DNA of 26,640 nt, taken from Onstottus_B arcticum (GTDB taxonomy: Bacteria > Acidobacteriota > Blastocatellia > UBA7656). Below, one piece after another: positions 1-12,000 of the stretch. Numbering within the stretch: the first letter of the stretch is position 1; each line of letters begins with the position of its first letter. Below the pieces are notes generated by a model. It searched no databases. It saw nothing but the letters and a program-made list of their open reading frames with translations, and had not been told where the DNA came from. The DNA lies in contig JBBPIE010000056.1 of the NCBI GenBank assembly GCA_038040485.1, positions 1 to 26,640 on the forward strand. Direction: 5' to 3'. Position numbers and translations under genes: made by a program.

Positions 1-31
1 CGCGGGCACAGTGTCAGACGTAATGGAATAG
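1..31 (+). CDS. tuf: Elongation factor Tu, C-terminal end (partial)
   Basis: Only the last nine codons and the stop are in the window: frame 2 reads AGTVSDVME then TAG at 29-31. This matches the usual end of bacterial EF-Tu, where a Gly-Ala-Gly-x-Val stretch in domain 3 is followed by a short acidic tail. EF-Tu delivers aminoacyl-tRNA to the ribosome as a GTP complex. The position directly upstream of rpmG, tRNA-Trp, secE and nusG is the usual place of one of two tuf copies. A second tuf gene begins at the other end of the window. The call rests on a very short stretch plus gene order. Confidence 0.72.
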   Translation, partial: AGTVSDVME

Positions 32-41
32 GCGTGAAACC

Positions 42-54
42 GGCTTCGGAAGCC
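42..54 (+). other. Small hairpin between tuf and rpmG
   Basis: GGCTT (42-46) pairs with AAGCC (50-54) around a 3-nt loop. A weak T-rich stretch follows about 13 nt later (GTTTTG, 64-69), so this could be a weak terminator or a processing site, but it is short and unconvincing as either. Confidence 0.3.
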
Positions 55-100
55 TGTTGGAGGGTTTTGCTAGCAAGCGCTCCGAACGAAACGAGGAGTT

Positions 101-253
101 ATGGCACGAGACAACATCGTTCTTCAGTGCACGGAGTGCAAGAATCGAAACTACGTTTCGACGAAGAACAAAAAGAAGACTCCGGATCGCCTTGAGTTCA
201 AGAAATTCTGCAACAGGTGCAGAGGTCACAAGCCGCACAAAGAGACGAAGTGA
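101..253 (+). CDS. rpmG: 50S ribosomal protein L33
   Basis: The gene encodes 50 residues starting MARDNIVLQC and ending HKETK. L33 is a small protein of the large subunit near the E site. It belongs to the zinc-binding form: two CxxC pairs (CTEC at residues 10-13 and CNRC near residue 40) should hold one zinc ion. The length is normal for the family. The start is supported by a purine-rich GAGGAG just upstream (93-98). It sits between tuf and tRNA-Trp/secE, the common arrangement upstream of the rplKAJL-rpoBC cluster. The gene is certain even though it is too short for many gene finders. Confidence 0.95.
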   Translation: MARDNIVLQCTECKNRNYVSTKNKKKTPDRLEFKKFCNRCRGHKPHKETK

Positions 254-256
254 GAC

Positions 257-327
257 GATTGCGGAATGCGGATTTCGGATTGCGGATTGAGAGAATTCTT
301 GAAATCCGAAATCCGCATTCCGCAATC
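257..327. repeat. 25-bp perfect inverted repeat of degenerate GCGGATTTC-type words
   Basis: The left arm (257-281) and right arm (303-327) are perfect reverse complements over 25 bp, with a 21-nt loop (282-302) centred on a GAATTC palindrome. Each arm is itself built of variants of an 8-10 nt word (TGCGGATT / TGCGGAAT / TTTCGGATT). The element starts right after the rpmG stop and ends 13 nt before tRNA-Trp. No T-run follows, so it is not a standard terminator. A related element with the same words lies between rplA and rplJ (2739-2801). Confidence 0.9.
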
Positions 328-340
328 CGAAATCGGTTGC

Positions 341-416
341 AGGGGTATAGTGTTAGCGGCTAGCACGGCGGTCTCCAAAACCGTAAGGCCGGGTTCGAAT
401 CCTGGTACCCCTGCCA
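341..416 (+). tRNA. trnW: tRNA-Trp (anticodon CCA)
   Basis: A full cloverleaf can be drawn by hand: acceptor AGGGGTA (341-347) with TACCCCT (406-412), a 4-bp D stem GTGT/GCAC, anticodon stem GCGGT/ACCGT around the loop CTCCAAA (anticodon CCA at 375-377), a 4-nt variable loop, and a T arm CCGGG-TTCGAAT-CCTGG. The discriminator base is G and CCA is encoded at 414-416. A tRNA-Trp just upstream of secE and nusG is a common arrangement, so it is probably co-transcribed and cut out of the longer transcript. Confidence 0.96.
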
Positions 417-459
417 CGCCGCAAGGGGCTGCGGTAGGCCGACAGAATGAGGTTAGAGA

Positions 460-759
460 ATGAGTCGAGTTACTGAGTTGAGCGAAGAACCGGAGGAAAC
501 GCGGGGCTCCGGCGGCGATGGGGGTGACGATGGGGGTCGCCTGGCGCGCTTGAAGAACCTCTCACTCGGTGGACGAATCAGGGAGTTCTATCACGCCGTC
601 GTCCAGGAGATGAAAAAAGTCACCTGGCCTACGCGCAACGAAGTTTGGAGCACTACACTCGTCGTTCTGATCGCAGTGCTGTTCTTCGGCTTCTACCTTT
701 GGGGTGTGGACAAGATTGTCACGCTCGGGTTCGAAGCGCTTGAGAAGGCCATAAGGTAA
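460..759 (+). CDS. secE: Preprotein translocase subunit SecE
   Basis: This 99-residue protein is the small essential subunit of the SecYEG channel in the inner membrane. Residues 1-30 are a hydrophilic, Gly/Asp-rich extension. Then come an amphipathic helix (about 38-52), the family signature KKVTWPTR (52-59), and one membrane segment (about 64-83). It is the short, single-span form, unlike the three-span SecE of E. coli. The ATG at 460 has GAGG at 449-452. nusG follows four bases after the stop, as is usual, so the two genes are surely co-transcribed. Confidence 0.97.
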   Translation: MSRVTELSEEPEETRGSGGDGGDDGGRLARLKNLSLGGRIREFYHAVVQEMKKVTWPTRNEVWSTTLVVLIAVLFFGFYLWGVDKIVTLGFEALEKAIR

Positions 760-763
760 GCTG

Positions 764-1327
764 ATGGCAAGGAACTGGTACATAATTCACACATACTCGG
801 GTTACGAGAAAAAGGTGCGGGAATCATTGCTCTCGCGGATTCAGGCTTACGATATGGCCGAGGAAATCCTCGAAGTGTTGGTGCCGACCGAGACCGTCGT
901 CGAGATGCGGGGATCGAAACGGGTTGAGACCTCGCGAATGTTTTTTCCGGGATACGTGCTGGTTGAGATCGAGAACGACGAAAAGAACGAGGTCAGCGAA
1001 AAAGTTTGGCACATGATCAAGTCAACGCCGAAGGTGACCGGATTCGTCGGCGGACAGAAGCCGACTCCGCTCACCCCGGAAGAGGTTGATCAGATCGTTC
1101 ATCACGTAACTGAAGCGGCTGAGAAGCCAAAGCCGAAACATACTTTTGCTCACAGCGAGCACGTGCGGATTTTGTCGGGCCCGTTTAACGGCTTCACCGG
1201 ACAGGTCGAGGAGATCAATCCGGACAAAGGCGTGTTGAAGGTTATGGTGACAATCTTCGGGCGATCGACGCCCGTCGAGTTGAATTTCCTTGATGTGGAG
1301 AAGCTAACTTTCTCCGAGGATGAATGA
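764..1327 (+). CDS. nusG: Transcription termination/antitermination factor NusG
   Basis: The product of 187 residues has the NusG layout. The N-terminal NGN domain (about 1-110) opens with ARNWYIIHTYSGYE and contains the RNA-polymerase-facing MFFPGYVLVE strand. A linker of about 20 residues follows, then the C-terminal KOW domain (about 133-183, with ILSGPFNGFTG). NusG binds the polymerase clamp helices and links RNA polymerase to Rho or to ribosomal protein S10. The length is normal with no extra domain. The gene lies 4 nt after secE with little Shine-Dalgarno signal of its own, so coupling to secE translation is likely. Confidence 0.97.
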   Translation: MARNWYIIHTYSGYEKKVRESLLSRIQAYDMAEEILEVLVPTETVVEMRGSKRVETSRMFFPGYVLVEIENDEKNEVSEKVWHMIKSTPKVTGFVGGQKPTPLTPEEVDQIVHHVTEAAEKPKPKHTFAHSEHVRILSGPFNGFTGQVEEINPDKGVLKVMVTIFGRSTPVELNFLDVEKLTFSEDE

Positions 1328-1329
1328 GA

Positions 1330-1388
1330 GGTTTCTGGTTCAAAGTTCCGAATTCCGAGTTCGGACACGTGAACCCGAACCAGAAACC
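1330..1388. repeat. Inverted repeat in the nusG-rplK spacer
   Basis: GGTTTCTGGTTC (1330-1341) is the exact reverse complement of GAACCAGAAACC (1377-1388), a 12-bp stem closing a 35-nt loop. The loop holds further partly self-complementary text (TTCCGAATTCCGAGTTCGGA). It begins directly after the nusG stop and lacks a T-run. It differs in sequence from the other spacer hairpins in this window but has the same style: repeated short words on each arm. Confidence 0.75.
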
Positions 1389-1463
1389 CAGACCCCGAAA
1401 CTGTGAGAAAGGGGAGAGCCTCAGCATCGCGAAGGCGGGCTGGCTCGCGAGCGACCCAGGAAT

Positions 1464-1889
1464 ATGGCAAAGAAAATAACCGCGTACATAAAGCTGCAGG
1501 TTCCAGCGGGCAAGGCGAACCCCGCTCCTCCGATTGGTCCGGCGCTTGGACAGCACGGCGTCAACATAATGGAGTTCTGCAAGGCGTTTAACGCCAAGAC
1601 TGCGAGCATCGGCGATATGAACATCCCGGTTGTCATCACGGTCTACGCCGATCGCTCGTTCACTTTTATCACGAAGACTCCGCCGGCCGCGGATCTTCTT
1701 AAGAAGGCTGCCGGAATAGAAAAGGGTTCCGCTCGTCCGAACCGCGACAAGATAGGCAACATCACTCGAAAGCAGATCGAAGAGATCGCTCGAACAAAGA
1801 TGCCTGACTTGAACACGACGTCGGTGGAATCGGCGATGAGGACGATCGAGGGAACCGCTCGAAACATGGGGCTCGAGGTTGTGGACTAG
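1464..1889 (+). CDS. rplK: 50S ribosomal protein L11
   Basis: The product is 141 residues, the normal L11 length. It starts MAKKITAYIKLQVPAGKANP and carries the conserved PAPPIGPALGQHGVNI stretch (about 21-36). L11 binds the GTPase-associated centre of 23S rRNA with L10 and is needed for elongation-factor action and for the stringent response through RelA. The N-terminal domain covers about 1-70 and the rRNA-binding C-terminal domain about 75-141. The ATG at 1464 has AGGA four to seven bases upstream. It opens the usual rplKAJL ribosomal cluster. Confidence 0.97.
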   Translation: MAKKITAYIKLQVPAGKANPAPPIGPALGQHGVNIMEFCKAFNAKTASIGDMNIPVVITVYADRSFTFITKTPPAADLLKKAAGIEKGSARPNRDKIGNITRKQIEEIARTKMPDLNTTSVESAMRTIEGTARNMGLEVVD

Positions 1890-1939
1890 ATCTTTTTTCG
1901 ACTGCCGGGGCGCCACCTTGAAATGGGCGCTTCGGACTC

Positions 1940-2031
1940 CCACAGAACGGGCTTCTGTGGCTGATTTGGAATTAGGCGGACGTCAGAGGCGTCGCCTGCA
2001 AAAGGGAGTGGCCGGGCTTTAAGCCCGCCAC
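1940..2031 (+). promoter_or_regulatory. Hairpin-rich rplK-rplA spacer, candidate regulatory RNA
   Basis: The 162-nt spacer between rplK and rplA is long for this operon and contains consecutive hairpins. CCACAGAA (1940-1947) pairs with TTCTGTGG (1953-1960). A weaker GGCG-GACG/CGTC-GCC stem lies near 1977-1996. CGGGCTT (2013-2019) pairs with AAGCCCG (2021-2027), flanked by GTGG (2008-2011)/CCAC (2028-2031). A six-T run (1892-1897) lies just after the rplK stop, before the hairpins. L1 represses its own mRNA in many bacteria, so an L1 target here is possible, but I did not recognise the L1-site consensus. Confidence 0.45.
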
Positions 2032-2051
2032 GTTAATCACCTGGGAGAATA

Positions 2052-2738
2052 ATGATGGCTGGAAAGAAATACGAGGCGGCTGCCGGGCAAGTCGAGCACG
2101 ATCGCCTTTACTCGGTAGATGAAGCAGTCGAACTCGCCAAAAAGGTGGCTTACGCAAAGTTCGACGAGACGGTCGAGTTGGGCCTCACGCTTGGAGTCGA
2201 TCCCCGCAAGGCGGATCAGATGGTTCGGGGCACCGTCGTTTTGCCACACGGACTGGGCAAGTCGAAGCGGGTAGTGGTGATTTGCTCGGCTGACAAAGCG
2301 CAGGAAGCAAAAGATGCCGGGGCCGACGAGGTTGGCGGCGACGATATTGTTGCGCGGATCAAAGGCGGCTGGATTGACTTCGACGCGCTCATAGCAACGC
2401 CTGACATGATGAGATCGGTCGGGCAGCTTGGAAAGATCCTCGGACCTCGCGGCCTCATGCCCAATCCGAAGACCGGAACCGTTACTGCGGAAGTCGCGCG
2501 CGCGGTGCGCGAGACTAAAGCGGGCAAGATCGAGTTCCGAGTCGATAAGACCGGTGTTATCCATGCGCCGGTTGGGAAGGTGAGCTTCGAAAAAGAGCTT
2601 CTGGCCGAAAACGCGAAGTCGCTGATCGATGCGGTGATGCGCGCGAAGCCCTCGGCGTCCAAAGGCAAGTACGTCAAGAATGCCACGCTCTCATCGACGA
2701 TGGGGCCGGGCATAAGACTGAACACGGCAGAGTTCTAA
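2052..2738 (+). CDS. rplA: 50S ribosomal protein L1
   Basis: This 228-residue protein has the L1 features: an N-terminal part starting with GKKYEAAAG, a KFDETVELGLTLGVDPRKADQ stretch (about 37-57), the conserved ILGPRGLMPNPKTGTV core (about 135-150), and a C-terminal stretch with GPGIRLN. L1 forms the mobile stalk near the E site and often represses its own mRNA. Two adjacent ATG codons (2052 and 2055) are possible starts. GGGAG at 2043-2047 lies 4 nt from the first and 7 nt from the second, so the second (227 residues) may be the true one. Identity is certain. Confidence 0.96.
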   Translation: MMAGKKYEAAAGQVEHDRLYSVDEAVELAKKVAYAKFDETVELGLTLGVDPRKADQMVRGTVVLPHGLGKSKRVVVICSADKAQEAKDAGADEVGGDDIVARIKGGWIDFDALIATPDMMRSVGQLGKILGPRGLMPNPKTGTVTAEVARAVRETKAGKIEFRVDKTGVIHAPVGKVSFEKELLAENAKSLIDAVMRAKPSASKGKYVKNATLSSTMGPGIRLNTAEF

Positions 2739-2801
2739 ATTGCGGATTTCGGATTGAAGCACGGAGGAGTCCTTTCGAATCCGCAATCCGAATTCCGCAA
2801 T
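2739..2801. repeat. Inverted repeat of GCGGATTTC-type words in the rplA-rplJ spacer
   Basis: Left arm 2739-2755 pairs with right arm 2785-2801 over 17 bp with one mismatch. The right side repeats the word again (AATCCGCAATCC, AATTCCGCAATCC), so several registers are possible. The words are those of the 257-327 element. It begins on the base after the rplA stop and ends 23 nt before the rplJ start, filling the leader where L10-L12 autoregulatory sites often lie. Confidence 0.85.
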
Positions 2802-2824
2802 CCGCAATGATATGGGGTTGAATT

Positions 2825-3355
2825 GTGAAGACAAGAACACAAAAAGAGCAGGAGATCGAGATTCTCCGCAAAGAGTTTCAGGAGTCGCCCAACGCGGTGC
2901 TGGTTGGGTTCAAGGGCCTCAAGGTAGGCGACGACGAGCGGTTGCGACGCGAGTTGCGGCAAGCGAATCTGTCGTACCGGGTCGTCAAGAACACCCTGGC
3001 GATTCGCGCAGCCAAGGGTACACCGATGGAGCAAGTCGAAAGTAACTTCATAGGCGCGACCGCAGTTGCGCTGTCGAAGAACGATCCAGTTACGCTCGCC
3101 AAGGTCCTTTCTAAGTGGGCGAAGGAGAGCGCGGTGTTTTCCTTCAAGGCGGGCCTGGTAGAAGGACGCGCGATTCAGGGCACGGATGTTGAGGCAATCT
3201 CGAACTTGCCTTCGAAGGAAGAGCTCATCTCGAAAATCATGTTCGTGGTTAATAGTGGCGCGCAACGTCTGGCTACAGTAACCGGCGCTGTTGCTAGAAA
3301 CCTTGCGATAGTAGTCGATCAAGTTCGCGCCCAAAAGGAATCTCAGGGCGCGTAG
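2825..3355 (+). CDS. rplJ: 50S ribosomal protein L10
   Basis: L10 (176 residues) anchors the L7/L12 stalk dimers to 23S rRNA. The rRNA-binding N-terminal domain is visible (AVLVGFKGLKVGDDERLRREL near 24-44, then VVKNTLAIRAA). The C-terminal helix (about 143-172) that carries the L7/L12 dimers is intact. The start must be the GTG at 2825: an in-frame TGA lies at 2819-2821, leaving only ATT and GTG. There is no good Shine-Dalgarno sequence, only GGGG at 2814-2817. Translation may depend on the preceding hairpin or on upstream ribosomes. Confidence 0.95.
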   Translation: MKTRTQKEQEIEILRKEFQESPNAVLVGFKGLKVGDDERLRRELRQANLSYRVVKNTLAIRAAKGTPMEQVESNFIGATAVALSKNDPVTLAKVLSKWAKESAVFSFKAGLVEGRAIQGTDVEAISNLPSKEELISKIMFVVNSGAQRLATVTGAVARNLAIVVDQVRAQKESQGA

Positions 3356-3393
3356 GAATGCGCCGGGCGGGGCTTGTGGAGGCTCGTGTCTGG

Positions 3394-3438
3394 CTTGCAA
3401 TCATCAACCGCCGCTTTGCAAGTGTCAGTGCAGCGGCG
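3394..3438 (+). promoter_or_regulatory. Two competing hairpins in the rplJ-rplL spacer
   Basis: CTTGCAA (3394-3400) can pair perfectly with TTGCAAG (3416-3422). Alternatively the loop segment CGCCGCT (3409-3415) can pair with AGCGGCG (3432-3438). Stem 2 uses the loop of stem 1 and encloses its right arm, so the two compete. The spacer is 194 nt, long for this gene pair. L7/L12 is made in several-fold excess over L10, so a control or processing element here would make sense, but no function is shown. Confidence 0.4.
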
Positions 3439-3549
3439 CCGAATGGCTTGCCTGGTTGGGGATGCGCCGACCTCGCAGTCGCGATATTCGAGAGGGCAAA
3501 ACTCAGGTTTGTCTTCTCATGAACAAGTTTGAGGAGGACACGAAAAGTC

Positions 3550-3933
3550 ATGGCAGAGAAGCTTCAAGGAATAGTTGATCAGATCAAGGATCTCTCGCTG
3601 CTCGAAGCGTCGGAGTTGGTCAAGATGATGGAAACGACGTTCGGCGTGTCGGCCGCGGCGGCAGCCGTCGCTACAGCGCCAGCGGCGTCTGCAGCGGCCC
3701 CTGCTGTCGAGGAGAAGGACGAATTCGACGTCATACTCACCGGGATGGCTGATCCGGCAAAGAAGATTCAGATTATCAAGGTCGTGCGCGAGATAACGAG
3801 TCTGGGCCTCAAGGAAGCAAAGGATCTGGTTGAGGCAGCCCCCAAGGCTGTAAAGGAAGCCGCTCCGAAGGGCGAGGCCGAGGCGCTGAAGAAGAAGTTG
3901 ACGGACGCTGGCGCGACGGTTGAGCTAAAGTAG
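3550..3933 (+). CDS. rplL: 50S ribosomal protein L7/L12
   Basis: The product has 127 residues, typical for L7/L12. The N-terminal dimerisation domain (about 1-33) starts MAEKLQGIVDQIKDLSLLEA. An Ala-rich hinge (about 38-55) is followed by the C-terminal factor-binding domain with EFDVIL, KKIQIIKVVREITSLGLKEAK and the ending GATVELK. It recruits EF-Tu, EF-G and IF2 to the ribosome. I chose ATG 3550 because GAGGAGGA (3531-3538) lies upstream at a workable distance. A longer reading from TTG 3529 would add seven residues and overlap that Shine-Dalgarno sequence. Confidence 0.96.
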   Translation: MAEKLQGIVDQIKDLSLLEASELVKMMETTFGVSAAAAAVATAPAASAAAPAVEEKDEFDVILTGMADPAKKIQIIKVVREITSLGLKEAKDLVEAAPKAVKEAAPKGEAEALKKKLTDAGATVELK

Positions 3934-4028
3934 CGATCTAGCCGCTTGCGTTTGGTTATTTCGCGGTCGGCTTGGATTCGCCGGCGGCTAAACGAGTGCG
4001 AGCTGCGACGAATTTGGCGACTTGGTGG

Positions 4029-4058
4029 TTGACCAGGATAGCGGCTTCTGTGTAATAT
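4029..4058 (+). promoter_or_regulatory. Candidate sigma-70 promoter upstream of rpoB
   Basis: TTGACC (4029-4034) and TAATAT (4053-4058) are separated by 18 nt. Each hexamer differs from consensus by one or two bases. It lies in the 398-nt rplL-rpoB spacer, about 65 nt ahead of the terminator-like hairpin at 4122-4170, so transcripts from it would also pass the attenuator. Confidence 0.5.
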
Positions 4059-4121
4059 TTCGTTTCAGCGAACGTATAGGGGCGGCGACGACAATAAAGT
4101 TTATTTGGCGCTCAACAACAC

Positions 4122-4170
4122 GCGAAGATCGCGGCTGGAGTAGGTGTCTCCGGCCGTGCTTCGCATTTTT
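4122..4170 (+). terminator. Terminator-like attenuator between rplL and rpoB
   Basis: GCGAAG (4122-4127) pairs with CTTCGC (4159-4164), enclosing a second stem GCGGCTGGAG (4131-4140) with CTCCGGCCGT (4148-4157) around the loop TAGGTGT. Directly after come A and five Ts (4166-4170). Stem strength plus T-run is the classic intrinsic-terminator layout. Because rpoB and rpoC follow on the same strand without a strong promoter downstream, it most likely lets only part of the transcription through, as the rplL-rpoB attenuator does in E. coli. Confidence 0.75.
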
Positions 4171-4242
4171 GTGTGCATAGACTAATCAGGACGGCAGTGG
4201 GTCTTCTTCGTTTTGGCTTTGAGGGTTGCCTCGAGTGACTCT

Positions 4243-4262
4243 CCCGGTTCTGGGTGACCGGG
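4243..4262 (+). other. Hairpin in the rpoB leader
   Basis: CCCGGT (4243-4248) pairs with ACCGGG (4257-4262) around an 8-nt loop, about 70 nt ahead of the rpoB start. No T-run follows. It could be an mRNA processing or folding element. The rest of the 3934-4331 spacer shows nothing else beyond the promoter and attenuator listed separately. Confidence 0.35.
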
Positions 4263-4331
4263 TTCTCCGCCAAAGTTCGAACTCTCTAATGACCGCTGCG
4301 AGCTTCTTGCCTACTACTTGAGGAGACATAA

Positions 4332-8888
<4,557 letters not shown>

Positions 8889-8892
8889 TGAC

Positions 8893-8980
8893 GGATTTTC
8901 GATTTTGGATTGGCGATTTTGGATTGAAGAGCGAACGATACTTCTCAATCCAAAATCTAAAATCCAAAATCCAAAATCGT
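8893..8980. repeat. Inverted repeat of GATTTTGG / CCAAAATC words in the rpoB-rpoC spacer
   Basis: The left half repeats GATTTTGGATT-type words (8893-8927). After a short loop the right half repeats the complement, CAATCCAAAATC, AAAATCCAAAATCC and so on (8946-8978). Several registers give stems of 12 bp or more. It begins four bases after the rpoB stop and ends just before the rpoC Shine-Dalgarno (AGAGGAAGG, about 8984-8992). The architecture matches the other word hairpins here, with a different word. Confidence 0.85.
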
Positions 8981-9003
8981 AACAGAGGAAGGTAACAGCG
9001 AAA

Positions 9004-12000
9004 ATGTTTAGAACACATCAAGAGAAGACGAACCTGGCACCTGACTTTGAGGCTATCAGAATAAGTCTGGCTTCACCGGAAAAGATTCTCGGCTGGTCGC
9101 ACGGCGAAGTGACGAAGCCTGAAACGATCAACTATCGAACTTTCAAGCCGGAACGCGACGGGCTGTTCTGCGCCAAGATATTCGGGCCAGTCACCGATTG
9201 GGAATGCCTTTGCGGAAAATATAAGAGGATGAAGCACCGCGGGGTCGTCTGCGATAAATGCGGCGTCGAGGTGACCCAGTCAAAAGTGCGGCGCGAGCGG
9301 CTTGGGCACATCAAGCTTGCAAGTCCGTGCTCGCACGTTTGGTTCTTCAAGGGGCTTCCTTCGCGCATCGGCCACCTGCTCGACATACCGCTGCGCGAAC
9401 TTGAGAAGGTCCTCTATTTCGAGTCTTACATCGTTATCCATCCCGGCGACCACCCGGGCGATAAACCGGGCGATCCAGACAAGGAAACGGGGCTGAAAGA
9501 GAAGGAGTTGCTGGCGGACGATCGTTATCGCCAGCTCGTGCAAGAGTTCCCCGGAAAGTTCCTGGCGAAGATGGGCGCGGAGGCGATTAAGGAGCTGCTC
9601 AAAAAGGTTGATGTTGACTCGCTGTCTGAGCAGATGCGAAGGCTGATGAAGGAGGAGACTTCTCAGCAGAAGAAGCTCAAGTACTCGAAGAGGCTGAAGG
9701 TCGTGGATGCGTTTCGACGCTCGGGCAATCAGCCTCAGTGGATGATCCTCGACGTGGTACCGGTCATTCCCCCGGAGCTTCGACCGCTCGTGCCGTTGGA
9801 CGGCGGCCGGTTTGCGACCAGCGACTTGAACGACTTGTATCGCCGGGTGATCAACCGCAACAACCGCTTGTCGAAACTTATCGAGCTGAAGGCGCCGGAA
9901 GTCATCGTGCGCAACGAAAAACGCATGCTTCAGGAAGCGGTGGATGCGCTGTTCGACAACGGACGGCGCGGGCGCGTTTTGCGCGGCGCAAACAATCGCC
10001 CGCTAAAGTCGCTATCGGACACGCTCAAGGGAAAACAGGGGCGCTTCCGCCAAAACCTGCTCGGCAAGCGAGTTGATTACTCCGGCCGCTCGGTCATCGT
10101 GGTCGGCCCTGAGCTCAAGCTGCATCAGTGCGGCTTGCCAAAGAAGATGGCGCTCGAGTTGTTCAAGCCGTTCATCTATAACTTGCTCGAGAAGAAGCAG
10201 TACGCGGCGACGATCAAGCAGGCCAAGGAGATGGTCGAGCGGCAGGAACCGGTGGTCTGGGACATCCTCGAAGAGGTTATTCGCGAGCACCCGGTCCTGC
10301 TCAATCGTGCGCCGACGCTTCACCGGCTCGGGATTCAGGCGTTTGAACCCGTGCTTGTCGAAGGAAAGGCGATAAAGATTCACCCGCTGGTTTGCACGGC
10401 TTTCAACGCGGACTTCGACGGCGATCAGATGGCCGTACACATTCCGCTATCGCCCGAAGCACAAGTTGAAGCCAGCGTTCTGATGCTTGCGTCGAACAAC
10501 ATTTTGTCGCCGGCCAACGGGCAGCCGATCGCGGTCCCGACTCAGGACATCGTTCTTGGCTGCTACTACCTGACCAAGGACAAGAAGGATGACAAGTTCT
10601 CGGGCCGGAAGTTCGCCGCGATGGACGAGGTCCTGCTGGCTCTGGACAGCGGCGACGTTCACACGCAGACACCGATCAAGCTCATGTTCTCGGGCGACAT
10701 ACTCGACCTCGAACACGAGCGCGACGACCAGGACGTGATCCGCGCGACTTCGCGTACGATGCACAATCGAGTCATCGACACGACGGTCGGCCGGGTGATC
10801 TTCAACGAGCACATGCCGAAGGGCATGCCTTACATAAACGGCTCGCTGAGAAAGAAGGGGCTGCAGTCGCTGGTCAACTACTGCCACCTTCGACTGGGTC
10901 ATCAGGAGACCGTCAAGATGCTGGACCGCGTGAAGGAGCTTGGCTTCCTTTATGCGACCAAGGCCGGCATTTCGATCGGCATCGATGATCTGGTCACGCC
11001 GCCGGCAAAGGCTGGTTTGGTGCAAGGGGCGCAGAACGACGCGGTCGAAGTCGAGAACCAATACAAGGAAGGCATCATCACCAACGGCGAGCGCTACAAC
11101 AAGATCATCGCCATCTGGTCGGATGTCACGGAGAAGGTTGCGAGCGCGATGTTCGAGGAGATGAACCGCGCCGAAACTGCGTCAGGCGAGTTGAACCCGA
11201 TTCTTATCATGGCCGATAGCGGCGCGCGAGGTTCCAAGCAGCAGATCCGCCAGCTCGCGGGTATGCGCGGTCTGATGGCGAAGCCTTCGGGCGAGATCAT
11301 CGAGCAGCCGATTCGCGCAAACTTCCGCGAGGGGCTGAACGTGCTTCAGTACTTCATCTCGACACACGGGGCGCGCAAAGGCCTTGCCGATACAGCTTTG
11401 AAGACCGCTGATTCGGGCTACCTCACACGCCGGTTGGTCGACGTTGCGCAAGACGTAATCATCAGCGAGCCGGACTGCGGTACGATCAAGGGCATCTGGG
11501 CTACGGCGATCATCGAAGGCGGCGAGGAGATCGAATCGCTGCGTGATCGAATCATCGGGCGAGTGGCGCTTGACGATGTTCGTGATCCGATCACAGGCGA
11601 AGTGGTCGTCGAGGGAAATGAGGAGATCACCGAAGACCTCGCGGCTCAAATTCAGCTTGCGGGCGGAATTGAGCGCGTGAAGATTCGTTCAGTGCTGACT
11701 TGCGAGTCACGGCGCGGGGTGTGCGTGAAGTGCTACGGGCGCAACTTGGCGACGGGTCGAATGGTCGAGCTGGGCGAGGCAACCGGCGTCATTGCCGCGC
11801 AGTCAATCGGCGAGCCGGGCACTCAGCTTACGATGAGGACGTTCCATATCGGAGGCGTGGCCGGCGGAGTCAGCGAGGTCACCAAGCACGAGGCTCGCAC
11901 TTCCGGCACAGTCAAGTTCGAAGACCTCAAGACGGTTCGGAATCGCGAGGGTGACCTGATCGCGATGAATCGGAACGGGCAAATCGTGCTGATAGACGAG

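Noticed and set aside
257..327. CRISPR repeat or insertion sequence
   Set aside because: The repeats are inverted and degenerate with no regular spacers, no transposase and no cas genes anywhere in the window.
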